Positions 20,850-32,002 of a DNA stretch of 64,000 nt are shown one piece after another. Made by a program: the position numbers and the translations under genes. Location: contig OX104128.1 in assembly GCA_944470555.2 (NCBI GenBank), positions 57,357,257 to 57,421,256 of the forward strand, in the 5' to 3' direction. Under the pieces are notes generated by a model that saw only the letters and a program-made list of their open reading frames with translations, searched no databases and was not told where the DNA came from. The DNA comes from Heterobilharzia americana. Taxonomy: Eukaryota > Platyhelminthes > Trematoda > Strigeidida > Schistosomatidae. Position 1 is the first letter of the stretch; each line of letters starts with the position of its first letter.

Positions 20850-21040
20850 CCGACCCAGTGGCTTAATGGTAAGGCGCTGGCCACCGAACCTGAAAGTCCT
20901 GGATTCAATCCCTGTGGATGTGGGGTCATGGGTACGCACTGCTGACGAGTCCCATACTAGAACGAAACAGGTGTTCAGTGCTCCCTGGTTTCCAACTTTT
21001 CTCCAACTGATGTCAGTCCACGATGAACACCAACTTGAAA
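20850..21040 (+). mobile_element. S2 SINE, + copy, near complete
   Basis: A box AGTGGCTTAATGGTA (20857-20871), B box GGATTCAATCCC (20901-20912), hammerhead at 20936-20981, then the S2 tail with TTCTCCAACTGATGTCAGTCC. Confidence 0.8.
20936..20981 (+). ncRNA. Hammerhead ribozyme, S2 class, one stem II mismatch
   Basis: Stem I is GCACTG/CAGTGC, six perfect pairs. Core is CTGACGAG (20942-20949). Stem II is TCC/GAA with one C-A mismatch. GAAA at 20964-20967, stem III ACA/TGT, site GTT (H17 = U), cleavage after 20975. Weakened but plausible. Confidence 0.7.
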
Positions 21041-21339
21041 AAACCAAATATCAGTCCCATCTTGTTAAATCTTCTCATTACTATTTCAGACATAACATAA
21101 TTCTTTGTGTGATCTGCTGATTTATAATCAAATTTGAACTTCGTTTAAAAAATACTTCATGAAACATTCCTTATCTGTTACTATGTGAATAGAATGATTT
21201 ATATATCCGACTGTACAGTTTGAGAATGATATGAAATGAAATGACTCTTTGCTAAACGTCTTTTGTTTTATCATAGACAACTGTTAATATCTCAACTGGA
21301 TAAGTTATTGTGATGCATGTATTCAGTCGGTGATTATTA

Positions 21340-21670
21340 TATGCATTTAGAAAAAAAGACTGAATGAGCGTAGGAGTATATTCCTTTTCAATTAGGTATT
21401 CATCTTAGGCTCTGCATTAATATATAGTTTTACAATTTAATCAAAATACCAATCAAGTGGTTGTGGATGGTTGGTGGATAATAATCGCAGATATTTTAAG
21501 TAAGTCATGAAGAAGATAAGTTTTAGAAATTAACATTCAAATAATTAGTTGAGTAATTAGAATTGGAAACATGAAGCAGGTTATGCTTAGGTAAATGGAG
21601 TGATTTTGACAACTATTCAGTCAAAAACAATAAATAATTACGTAATAATAAGAAAACAAATGAAGAGAAA
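21340..21670 (+). repeat. About 310-bp dispersed repeat, copy 2
   Basis: Counterpart of 5380-5690; ends just upstream of the PLE ORF at 21705. It may be the PLE 5' non-coding region. Confidence 0.6.
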
Positions 21671-21704
21671 CATTTCTTCACTCATATTTTGTTTGTTTTA
21701 CTAA

Positions 21705-23690
21705 ATGTCTAAATGGGAATTTTTCGCATTACTGAAATCTTCTGAGCATCGAATTGCATTAAAGATCCTCAATGATTATATGAAGTACAGCGAAAGGCTC
21801 AGTGAAACGAAGACTTTGATGAACTTTATCTACGAGTGTATTCAAACCAACCACTATCCTAAAGCCTACTGGAAATCTCTACATCGTAACAGAGTTCAAC
21901 CAAGCGAAAGAACACTTAAACAATATGCTCTTAACCAGATTGATCCTGTGAAATTATGCTCAACAGAGTTGATGAAAAATGTTTCAGAAAGATTTCAAGC
22001 TGTTGAAGATCTTTCAGACCACCTGAAATAACCATTCTTGGAATAATTTGAATCAAGTTGTCAGCAAAAGAAAGGAGAAGAAACGATTTCACTTTATTCA
22101 AAGTTTGGAGAACCGAACTCCAGAAATGAGATTTCCTCCAAATCCTAGTCGGTATTTCCATAATTTTTCCAATGTTGATTTTCATATGGTAGCACTACAA
22201 GCATTATCTCTAGGTCTTAAGTTTTGTGATAGCCATATTACACCTAATAGAATAGACACTCAAGTTCAGTTTGAAAACCTGTACACACAGACAGAAGACT
22301 TATCACCTTCAAGTGAGGAGGTGTAAAGATTCAAGTCTACCAAAGTTGACTGTTGCTACAAACATATGAATAGTGAGCAGAATGCTAGAGGCATCTTGAC
22401 TAGAAAACGTGGACAAGCCTTAGTAGATGTTAGTTGGTTGAAGGCACTCAGCAGGAAGCTCTGGACCTAGATTTCGTCCGTCTTGGCACTCGTCAACAAG
22501 GTGTATGTGCAACTTCGACAGAACTGACGTCCCGCCTGAGGTCCGAACCCGCGTCACCCAGTGTTGTAGTCGGCGACTTTACCACTGAGCTATTCGGGCT
22601 GCGACTGACCCCCTGTAGGACTGGCTTACATGTATTGATTGGTCACGGGAATGCAACTAATTTCATGTTGTGTAGTCCTGAGTGCAAGCCTTACATAAAC
22701 TTCGAATGAACAAGAATCTATTGATCACTAGGCCTGATAAATACTCAGGGGTGGTTATTAGTAACAAAGTGGAATACCCGGATAAAATGAACAACCTTCT
22801 TAGTGACCATAGTAAATTTCAGAAACTATCATCCAATACTGACATGTCAGAGAAGACTGAGAGGTAATTATCTGAATCCTTAAAGAAGATGAAACAGTAA
22901 GGCTTCATTTCACAAAGTGTGTCTGAAACACTCAGATCTACTGGTACAGTAACACCGAGTTTATGCGGTTTACCAAAAGTGCATAAGAACAAATTATCAC
23001 TCCGACCAATTCTTGATATGTCAAACTCTCCGTATCATGTGACAGCGAAATGGCCAGCACAACACTTGCAACCATTGGATAAGGAGGTTGTAAAGTACAG
23101 CGTCAAAAATACTTTTCACTTTATTGAGAAGATAAGAGATATGAATAATAAGTCTATGGCAAACTTAGACGTATAATCCCTATTCACAAATGTTGCTCTG
23201 ATGAAAACAGTAGACATCATATGTAGCGAGCTCGAAAAGAGTAATATAGAGATTGGAGTTACGGCATCCACTCTGAAAGAGCTTCTCTTACGATGTACAA
23301 TGAATGTACACTTCCTATTCAATAAGGAATTCTATGGAGCCAGAAGATGTCACTATGGGGTCACCACTAGGCCCAATCAAAGGATTTTTTCTTAGCGAAA
23401 ATAGAAAATGGCCCTATGGAAATTATTATAAACGGGTTAGAATTTTACTGTAGTTATGTAGATGATGCATTCTTAGTTGTGAATAACGAGACGATGTAAG
23501 GATTATACTGGACAAACTTAATAGCATCCATCCAGAGATAACCTTCACCATTGAGAGAGAAAGTGATGACAGCATCACCCTCTTAGATGTCCGATTGACA
23601 AGGAAGGCGAATGGAATTGTAAAAAGAAGTGTCTACCGGAAACCAACGTCAACAGATCAATACAGCCATTCTTTTTCACCAGCATTGTTG
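21705..23690 (+). mobile_element. Penelope-like element, N-terminus to RT, SINE-interrupted
   Basis: N-terminal frame 21705-22031 (FFALLKSSEHRIALKILNDY ... MNFIYECIQTNHYPKAYWKS) is followed after a break by NFSNVDFHMVALQALSLGLK and CDSHITPN. An S3 SINE interrupts the coding region at 22423-22683. It resumes with LLITRPDKYSGVV, then CGLPKVHKNKLSLRPILDMS and SLFTNVAL, the RT motifs typical of PLEs. The catalytic region is decayed (YVDDAF only in a shifted frame), and the copy is truncated before the endonuclease. Confidence 0.88.
22423..22683 (-). mobile_element. S3 SINE inserted in PLE, 9-bp TSD
   Basis: Flanked by perfect CAAGCCTTA direct repeats (22414-22422 and 22684-22692). On -: CCCGAATAGCTCAGTGGTAA with A box at about 22581-22592, B box GGTTCGGACC (22540-22549), then a hammerhead-like tail TTGTTGACGAGTGCC-AAGAC-GGACGAAA...GGTCCAGAG. 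The first core base is T instead of C. Confidence 0.85.
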
Positions 23691-24789
23691 TAATTTCTTG
23701 CTTTTAAAGTATTTATTCCAAAACTATAAGATTTCTATTATCGAACAAAGTTTTTCGCATATTTTTCGACTGATTTTCGATGACTTCATTACAGCATAAT
23801 CTGGTCGCTCTTAAAAACGAAATCTTGTAACTAATCATCCTTAATATTGAAATTTCTCTGTCAAGTTTGCAATATGACCACACAATGTAAAACTGCGTTA
23901 TACTGTATTCTATTATACACTGTTGACAGAAACCCTATTTGACCTGGGTTTTGTACATGTTGGCATACTCATCAGCAAGTTCTGTCTGGAATCATGAGTA
24001 AAATGATGTTCTCTCGATGATTCTAGCCTGCATTACTCAATGGATACACCAATTAGCTATTTAAAACACTTTAAAAAATTTGTACTTATCAGAGGACATG
24101 TCAATATCATTTTCTCTATTGTTTTCATTCTTCCATGCACTACAAGGAGTAACATTGACTAAGAACATATCATTAAATTGATTTGTATAGAAAAACATGG
24201 TTGTGTGTGTGTGTGTGTTCAGATTTCGTATTTTGAGAAGTATGACCTACAAATCTTAACAACAACACATGACTACTTGTTAACTGAGCAGATATATCGT
24301 GGATTGGATAATGGAATGACATAACCGCATGACATACTTACACGCTTTTATAGTAACTGTTGAAATCAATTAGAAATAGTGAAGTTGTCAGACTACTAGT
24401 TGGCCTGTTACACTTGTAGGTGAATAATCAACTTTATAAAAGGTAAACACTATTGTAATCCTAAAATTAATTGTTCGCATCTATGAAGTATACGGTTTCA
24501 TATCAAGTAGTAAGTGAGATATCAAGCAATCCACTGTGTCCTTTCTATTGGACACATGTGAGACACAGGTGTCGTATAACCACCATGTCAGTACTGCAGA
24601 AGTCAAGCTTAGATTTTTAGGTAGCAGAGATAAGTCGATTGGTGACGTTGTAACCCTTTATCCACTCTGATGGCTGAGACGTGTTTTATGCATCCCTGGC
24701 CATCGTCAGCCACTTCGTGCAATGTTAGCTGAAATATGTCCACACAAAACTTAGTTTGTTGATTTCAGGTGCTGACACCAGTTCGCTAA
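23691..24789. other. No recognisable element
   Basis: AT-rich DNA with a short (GT)n tract at 24201-24219. No gene or assignable repeat. Confidence 0.5.
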
Positions 24790-26475
24790 TTCAAAATCCA
24801 GTTTGAATCATCTGCTGATGAATGAGCATATAACACAACTCAAGTCGATCACTGACAATCATGACATCTTAAGTCGTCGTGATAAAGGAGGGGGTGTCGT
24901 TTTGATGAATCTTCAGGAATACATCATGAAAATGCTATCGATTCCCTGTGATCAAAGTAAGTTTGATAAACCTGCAGGTAAGAGCAACAGAACACAGTAG
25001 ACTGAGATCCAACTCACAGGTATCCTGAAGAAAATAAAGGACAGTGCGTTGATTTCCTCTAATTTGTATGAAAGCATCCAACCCGTTGGTTCGGTAATTC
25101 TACGTCTCTTTGGCTTGGCAAAAATATATGAAACACGATTACCCCTTCGTCCGATTTTGGATATGTCAGGTTCTCCTTATCATTATATCGCCCAGTGGCT
25201 AGCTGAAATATTGGAACTAGTCAGAAGGCAAGTGTCACACTTTTCTGTTCGTGATTCATTTGAGTCTATTGATAGTATTAATGACGTTGACACCACCAGT
25301 AGAGCTGTGTTTTGCTTAGATGTTACCTCTTTGTTCACTGAAAGTTTGTTACACATGTGATTTCGTCGATTCACACAATATAGAATTAGGAATTCCAACA
25401 AACTACTTGAGAGAGCTATTGATGAGATGTATTTTTAATGTGCAATTCAGTTTCGGTAGTGAGATATACCGGCAAGATGATGGGTTGCAATGGGATCCCC
25501 AGTGGGACTTCTAATGGCAGACTGTTTCATGTCAAAACTAGAAAATTATATTCTTAGTCAAACTATTAGGGATTTTGACATCTATAAAAGATATATTAGT
25601 AATTTGCAACTCAACTACAGATCTAGATTACATCCTACGCGAGTTTAACAACTGTCACTCAGCGTTGGAATTCACTATTGAGAAGGAACTGAAATCAGCT
25701 ATTCCTTTCCTTGACGTACTGATTACGAGGCGTAACAATGGAAAGCTGGAAAGATGCATCTACAGTAAACCCACATGGAATGGATAGCTTGCTGATTGCT
25801 ATAGCTGGGTGCCGATCTACTCACTCTGCCATCGAATAAGTAATATTTGTAGTATGGAATTTGTCCAACTTGAACTTGACTTTCTAAAAGGTACGCTTGT
25901 GGAAAACCGCGATCCTAACCGATTTATCGATAAGAATATGCGAGAAACACATGTGAAGCCAGTTACCAGCTCAGTTTCTACAACAACTTTGTTCCTGAAT
26001 CTGGACTTCAAAGGTGATGTAGAATCAGATTTCCTGAAAAATCGTCCTTCTAGATCAATTAGTAGGACTTTTTTCTCAGTCAAACTTCACTTGATTTTTA
26101 CGACGTAAATTGTTCTCCGTTTGTATAGAAGACAATATCCCTCAACAGGCCACATCCATGTGTATCTACCAGTTCACCTGCTCCTGTGAAGCAAGGTACA
26201 CCGGCTGTAGTCAGAGATTGCTGTCAACACGCATACAAGAACATCCCGACCTGGCTTTATAAGGCTGAAAGGAAATGCATCAGAAGTTTTATCCTTATGC
26301 ACTTAATCGATTCCAACCATTCAACCTACCCAAACAAAGATTTTAAGGTTGTCTACCGAATTCGACCAAACACCTCACGTTTCCTCCGTGTTCAGTTTCC
26401 AAAAACAGCAGAGGCCTTGGCTATCTATGAACTGAAGCTTGACCTTTGTGTTATCGCAGACTTAATAATATAAGG
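24790..26475 (+). mobile_element. Penelope-like element, RT plus GIY-YIG remnant
   Basis: Frames in order: DILSRRDKGGGVV (24803-25000); FGLAKIYETRLPLRPILDMS and FCLDVTSLFTES (25049-25360); then LRELLMRCIFNVQFSFGSEI. Next come LEFTIEKELKSAIPFLDVLI (25575-25787) and NRFIDKNMRETHVKPVTSSV (25809-26108), followed by a GIY-YIG relic near 26160-26470. The YVDD-containing segment around 25550 is deleted or shifted. Many stops; dead. Confidence 0.87.
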
Positions 26476-26559
26476 TAAATAACTGTAAAACCCTGCTGAA
26501 TTGTATTCAGATATTCTAAGATAGAATGTTCTCTGAAAAGCTTTTCTCAAGCGTTATGT

Positions 26560-26966
26560 TATAAGAAAAGCGGTGGTGGTGTAGCTACCTTCATCAATAC
26601 CCATTGGTGGGTTTCGGGTCACATATGCTTCAAATTCTCAGTTGATCACGACGAACGCATCACTGTTAAATGCCGCCCAAAACATTTGAACAAGCATCAC
26701 TTTATTAATGTCACAAATATTTATGTGACGACTGGTTGCAGTTACTCCAAATTATCCCGTTTCTCTGAGGTATTTACGGAATTCGCAGCCCCTATACTCT
26801 GTGGTTTCTTGTCGATAATATGTGATGATTTCAATTCTTGTGATCAAAGCTTTCTCAAAACTCTTAGTCATCAAAACCTTGTTAACTTCACAACATGTCG
26901 GAATGAAACACTAGACTTGATATTCATCAGTGATTATATATGTATATATTATATATTATATATATA

Positions 26967-27026
<60 letters not shown>

Positions 27027-28080
27027 GACTCGGAAGGGAGATTCAGTGCTAAAATCAGATCATTGCACTGTACGTTTTGCCCAAAATATGTGACAAAGTA
27101 CACAAAGTGGCCTTCACATATAAGAAGATTGCACATAGTAACATACTTAGTCCAAGGGAAATGCTACAGTGTATAGACTGGAACATATATTTGACAGCGA
27201 TGCTTTGTACGAAACTATTGATGTAGTGACGTGCTATCTCAATTTTTGACTGGATATCTGTTGTCCCAGTGAAAAGCTTTTTCTACGCCTTAATCGTATA
27301 TCTTCTCTCTAGCTTCAGATATTAAGACGAGAAAAAGAAGGACCATGTAAAGTAAGGGATAATGCTGGATTTTGTCGTTTGAAAGTTTGAATTAGGTTGG
27401 AAATTAAATGTCTGAGTCTACTATATAACCGGAAACTTTTGTCATGGAAAGGCTCTCCCATAATGTGGAAACCTTTTTAAAGACTCCACTGGTATTAAAA
27501 CCTCAGTAAAGAAGCACATTATAACGTCTGTACTTTGAACAAATCGTTTATACACTGACCCACCTGTCCCATCCCACTTTGTTAACGTATGTCCAATGAA
27601 GATTGTTATCCAGAGTTTACCGAGAAGAATGTTTAAAAATGTCCCAAATCCATGACCCCTTCACACAGTTCAGGTCAAGCTTCATATTCACAAACTGTGC
27701 TGATATTTTATGCCATCAATTAGCTAACATGTTCAATAGATCGTTTTTAGAAAACACCATACCAGCTGCCTGGAAAGAAATTAGGACAGTCCGCATAGCT
27801 AAGCCAGGGACTCCAGGAGCATGCCCAAAATTCCGTCCGATTACAGTTACCTCTCCGTTCGTGAAAAAAGTGAGGTATTTTTAAATACCTGTGCTCAAAT
27901 CTTCAGTGAAGGCTTTCGGAGACCCTACTGACCTTGCATAAAGGAGCGGATGAAGCAGTCTAAATTCAACTGTCTAACATCACAAGATTGCATCTAATCT
28001 TGACAGATATACCGAGTAGGTCAGGTGTGCTTTCTTAGACTATAACTTCTCCAGGTCCTACTGTTATCTGTATATATCGA
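26560..28080 (+). mobile_element. CR1-like LINE, EN to RT fragment
   Basis: On +: KKSGGGVATFINTHW, then NVTNIYVTTGCSYSKLSRFS, ICDDFNSCDQSF and RNETLDLIFISD (APE endonuclease, GDFN replaced by CDDFN). After a TA microsatellite comes VLKSDHCTVRF (SDH). RT begins at 27603: PAAWKEIRTVRIAKPGTPG and PKFRPITVTSPF, then VRCAFLDYNFS. Several stops; truncated in RT. Confidence 0.85.
26936..27024 (+). repeat. (TA)n microsatellite inside LINE
   Basis: Long TA tract expanded within the endonuclease coding region, giving meaningless IYIY reading frames on both strands. Confidence 0.95.
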
Positions 28081-28339
28081 GGAATTAAGCGTTAACAATA
28101 ATGAGATTTCTCTTATCACTTTGCTAATAATACAACACAGTTAAGGAAGTCAATTCACAAAAGTCTTGTGTGAACAGTAATGATAGAATCATTTATTATT
28201 GGAATTCAATTGAACGAAATAAGTTGATTACCTAGACGATTATACTGAGTATTTAGTGCTGAAGGGTGATAGTTCAATAAAACAATAAGAAGGTATGCAT
28301 GAAATTTGTATATACCATTTGTAAATACCTACTTCTACT

Positions 28340-28740
28340 TCATTTATTGAACTTCTGGTCTTCACTTGAAAATAACTTCCTCTGTAATGCACTTTGAATG
28401 CAATCTTCCTCTTTGACAACGAATTCTATAGACGGTGTTGCCATGGTATTACTATTAGGTCCAACCAAGACGGTTTTCCTTATGAAAAAAAGATCTTCTT
28501 GAAGAAGCGATTGGTTAGCTGAAATTTTATGGCAGTTACATACATGACACACCAATACTTCTCCAGGATGAGGCTCATAACGATAATATTCATGATGAAT
28601 CTAATAACGTTCATCTAGCTATCTCCTTGAAAATAGTGAAAGAATAAAAATGACTGGATTTCATGTCTGGATATTATTAAGAAGGCCAAATGGAACGATA
28701 GAATGTAGCATATACAGAAAACCAACATTGATTGGCCAAG
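28340..28740 (+). mobile_element. Penelope-like element fragment (RT palm)
   Basis: CTLNAIFLFDNEFYRR (28385-28435) is the RT motif before the missing GVAMGSPLGP. Downstream RPNGTIECSIYRKPTLIGQ is the post-catalytic segment. The catalytic region is absent or scrambled. It abuts LINE B' at about 28742. Confidence 0.75.
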
Positions 28741-28744
28741 ATGT

Positions 28745-29050
28745 GGCACCAGTCTTTGACGGTTGATCTGAGCTGGTGTGGGTAAATGTACACTATCTGG
28801 TGTCCCTGAAACAAAAGGAATCAGTAGCTCAGGACTAGGTGACATGGCTGAAAATCAGTCCCCATGGCGCTCTTCGACGTCTTCCACTAACTTTCATTTT
28901 CAAATTGTTTATTCTCTAACATAACTTTGTCTACTTTGATATCACTTTCCTTTCAACCATCTGTTCTTTGTATACTACAGTGAAGTGTGTCAACTTGAAC
29001 GGATCCATTTATGTGCGAGGTTCTACTACGTTAATTTTGCCTGTTTGATG
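28745..29050 (+). mobile_element. LINE B' 3' end
   Basis: CAGTCTTTGACGGTTGATCTGAG, then CTAGGTGACATGGCTGAAAATC and the 3' UTR ending GTGCGAGGTTCTACTACGTT. Matches 13045-13260 on the opposite strand. Confidence 0.75.
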
Positions 29051-29541
29051 CTGTGTTCAGTTTGTGCTTAAACTAAAAAGATAATTAATTCATGAATTGC
29101 ATGATAATTAACCTTGAATGATGACAGTTATGCCTAAATTAATCAACTCCCGATAACTATTAATCGTGAACACCACTTGATTCAGTCAACCACATTATAT
29201 AACCCAGTGCAAACTTCAATAGATAACACTTATATTCTATGTATAGAAAAAATTCAACTGAGTTACAAACTTTTAAGAAAAAAGGGTGAGTAAAAATGAT
29301 AAAAAGAAAAAAAAAGCACTATGGAAATTAAGGCCCATTGAGATTAGATCAGGATCACATTATTTAATGTAATATTTCAACTTTTGTTAAAAAGTTAACT
29401 GGTTTGAAAGGTCAAAATGGTGATGGGAATTATCTAAATAATAGATCAAGTCAAAAAAAAGGTATAAATTATAACTGTTTTTAACACAGGAAAGAAAATA
29501 TAAGATAATCACAAAACATAGAAGCACTTTAAAGAGACTTA
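29051..29541. other. Probable 3' UTR/downstream region of endosulfine gene
   Basis: AT-rich and unique in the window. A TTTAAT (ATTAAA on -) lies near 29363. No repeat recognised. The transcript end is unknown. Confidence 0.35.
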
Positions 29542-29880
29542 TTATTTAGCAATCTGTGTACGAGCTGGTATGGTTATGTAGCGACAGGTTGTTGTTGTTG
29601 TTGTTGTTGTTGTTGTCACTGCTGCTCCTGATGTAGTTGAAATATTACTTGTTATTGGATTTGATGACGTTGGAGATTGTGATGATGCAATAGTAATAGT
29701 AGTAGTATTAGTAGTACTCCCAGCATGTAATGAAATACTTTTATTCCGTAAAACACAAATATTATCCACAGTTGGAATAGTATCACCCGTTGGAGAATCT
29801 AAATTGGTTAACGGTAATGATGCCTTCTCTAAAGGCTTTGACTTAGCCATATTATAATCACCAGAATCGAAATACTTCAC
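29542..29880 (-). CDS. ENSA: ENSA/ARPP-19 (endosulfine) last exon
   Basis: On -, acceptor AAAAACAG precedes 29880 and the exon encodes VKYFDSGDYNMAKSKPLEKA. Later it has SPTGDTIPTVDNI and LRNKSISLHAG, and it ends at TAA (29542-29544). FDSGDYNMAK is the invariant core of endosulfine/ARPP-19: its serine is the Greatwall kinase site that turns the protein into a PP2A-B55 inhibitor controlling mitotic entry. TGDTIPT matches the TGD-x-IPTP element, and KSIS sits where other members carry the PKA site (KPSL). The C-terminus is about 60 residues longer than usual and includes a poly-Thr run from (TTG)n at about 29588-29616. The upstream exon was not found. Reading upstream past the acceptor gives intron translation. 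Confidence 0.92.
   Translation of the reverse strand: MKYFDSGDYNMAKSKPLEKASLPLTNLDSPTGDTIPTVDNICVLRNKSISLHAGSTTNTTTITIASSQSPTSSNPITSNISTTSGAAVTTTTTTTTTTCRYITIPARTQIAK
29588..29616 (+). repeat. (TTG)n in endosulfine coding exon
   Basis: Trinucleotide run that reads as about ten threonines on -. Confidence 0.9.
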
Positions 29881-30279
29881 CTGTTTTTGTTTTTTAAAGA
29901 TAATTATGGGAAAAAATTGAATTAAATCACCTTGATAAAAATAAATTATTGAACGTTTCACTGAAGATATTCATCATAGAAAGTATGATGAAAAATACAG
30001 TTTATTCATCATCCTTAAATAATCGCAGTGAAGGATGTATAACAGAACTCAGAGTACATGAATAAGTAACAAGTGAGTAGAAGATTTATCGGCATACATA
30101 ATGTGATGTTTCATATTTTAGAGCGTGAAACTAACTAGGAAGGAATAGACAGTAAGTTAGTGATTTCTGATTGATTTCCTCAACTAAGCCAACAGGTTTA
30201 AAGTTACAGAAATATAAAATAAAACTGTACTTTATGACTATTTCCTGTTTTAGTGGTCATATATGTTTGTGTTTCATAC

Positions 30280-30520
30280 ATCAAGTCGATTGATGAGGTT
30301 GTGAACTTTAGTTGACTAAGGTGGCTCGAACATGAATTGTATATGGTCTGAGTTATGCAGGTAGATGTAGACTGCCTGACTGGGATCCCCGAGATGATAG
30401 GAATCGGTGGTATAGAACTCTTGGTGATATGGTTGAAAATCCGTAACCATGGCGCAGAGGTATCCACTCTTTGATGTCTTCTAAAGTCTGAATATTTGCA
30501 CTAATCGTTATCTTATAAGG
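30280..30520 (+). mobile_element. LINE B' C-terminal fragment
   Basis: GATGAGGTTGTGAACTTTAG and CTAAGGTGGCTCGAACATG resemble the NLRRLRWLGH block. Further on, CTTGGTGATATGGTTGAAAATC matches 28820-28840. Confidence 0.55.
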
Positions 30521-30885
30521 TGGCAGCCTGCTTGAACTTTAGGGTACCTCATTTTACCACGGAATATATTGCATTAAATTTCTCCTTTCAACATTGTTTC
30601 AATCATTATGTTATTTAAAATCGTATTATATACTTTCACGCATTTCAAAAATGTTTACGACCTATTGCTTTACAAGTTAATAGCCAAAAATTAAGGAAAA
30701 GCACCATGGTTGGTGCCAACAGGCTTTCAATCGTATGACTATCCCGGAAATCACGGAACCCACTTATCAACTTTCCAACAATACATAATCTGTGACCAAT
30801 ACTTTAACAATATAAAATCTTCCTCGTTATTAATATTATTTTCACAAATTTCTTCTATAAACACTACTTCAAATGTTGTAAAGGA

Positions 30886-30886
<1 letters not shown>

Positions 30887-30925
<39 letters not shown>
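30887..30925 (+). repeat. (TA)n microsatellite
   Basis: Directly borders the left arm of the inverted repeat. Confidence 0.95.
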
Positions 30926-30928
<3 letters not shown>

Positions 30929-31130
30929 CTTAGTTAAACGTAACCCCCACATCTAGCCAACCCGTGAAACAAGTGTATTTTAATGTCAGACAGACAGAAT
31001 CAACGTAGAAACTTGCAAACAAGTGCAGTTGTTTAACTTGCCACATTTTACAGTAGTATAGAAAGAACAGGTGCATAGAATAAGAGTGATATCCAAATAG
31101 ATAAAGTTGTATGAGAGAATCAACAATTAT
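30926..31130 (+). repeat. Inverted repeat, left arm
   Basis: Reverse complement of 31795-32002 at very high identity: only single-base indels and a few substitutions seen by eye over about 205 bp. The inner part is LINE B' 3' UTR in - orientation. The outer about 65 bp (GACTTAGTTAAACGTAACCC...) is not part of other B' copies. Confidence 0.9.
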
Positions 31131-31254
31131 TACTAATCAACTAGACTCTTTGAAAATACATGTCACCGAACTGGAAAGAAATTCTTCGCAGAAGAAATTC
31201 GCGGTTGATTAGTGTTGTTGAACAGAAGTGACCATATTGGTAAAATGACTATTC

Positions 31255-31795
31255 TTTTTAATGATCAAACAAAGTTCCAAAGACTTGGTGGCTCCAGACT
31301 TAAATAGAAAAGCAGAGGAGATAAACACCCTAAAGAAACTAAAAGAAAGTGGAACAGTTTCTGAATCCATATACGACTCACTTAGACCTACAAGGAGTAA
31401 CACACCACGGTTTTACGGTCTACCTAAAGTACACAAACCTGGACTCCCCTTTCGTCTAGTTTTAGACATGTCTAACTCCCCATATCACGCAGTTGCCAAG
31501 TGGCTAGTAATCATTTTTAGATCCCTTACACAAAGAACTAGTTAACCACGGTGTAAAAGATGTCTTTTAATTTATTTCTAGGCTAGATAATGTGGATGTA
31601 AACAGAAAATATATGATGTCGCTCGATATTTCATCACTATTCACTAATGTGCCATTACTGGAGACGGTTGAGTTCATGTGTCAATAAATATCATAAAGGC
31701 AAATCAATATCGGGATTCCAATATACATCCTCAAGGAGTTGCTTCTTAGATGCACTATGAATGTACACTCTGTCTCCAGTAGCTCTCATTATAGA
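31255..31795 (+). mobile_element. Penelope-like element RT fragment between inverted arms
   Basis: Encodes ESIYDSLRPTRSNTPRFYGL, PKVHKPGLPFRLVLDMSNSP and YHAVAKWLV, then frameshifted motif A (SLDISSLFTNVPL) and ILKELLLRCTMNVHS. Homology stops at HYRQI exactly where the right arm begins. Confidence 0.87.
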
Positions 31796-32002
31796 CAGAT
31801 TGTTAATTCTCTCATACAACTTTATCTATTTGGATATCACTCTTATTCTATGCACCTGTTCTTTCTAATACTACTGTAAAATGTGGCAAGTTGAACAACT
31901 GCACTTGTTTGCAAGTTTCTACGTTGATTCCGTCTGTCTGACATTAAATACACTTGTTCACGGGTTGGCTAGATGTGGGGGTTACGTTTAACTAAGTCGA
32001 TC
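31795..32002 (-). repeat. Inverted repeat, right arm
   Basis: Counterpart of 30926-31130. Its outer end, ACTAAGTCGATCAGTTCC, includes the RTE target site. Confidence 0.9.

Noticed and set aside
26927..27176. Open frames with IYIYIY repeats on both strands
   Set aside because: Produced by the (TA)n microsatellite inside a LINE; not genes.
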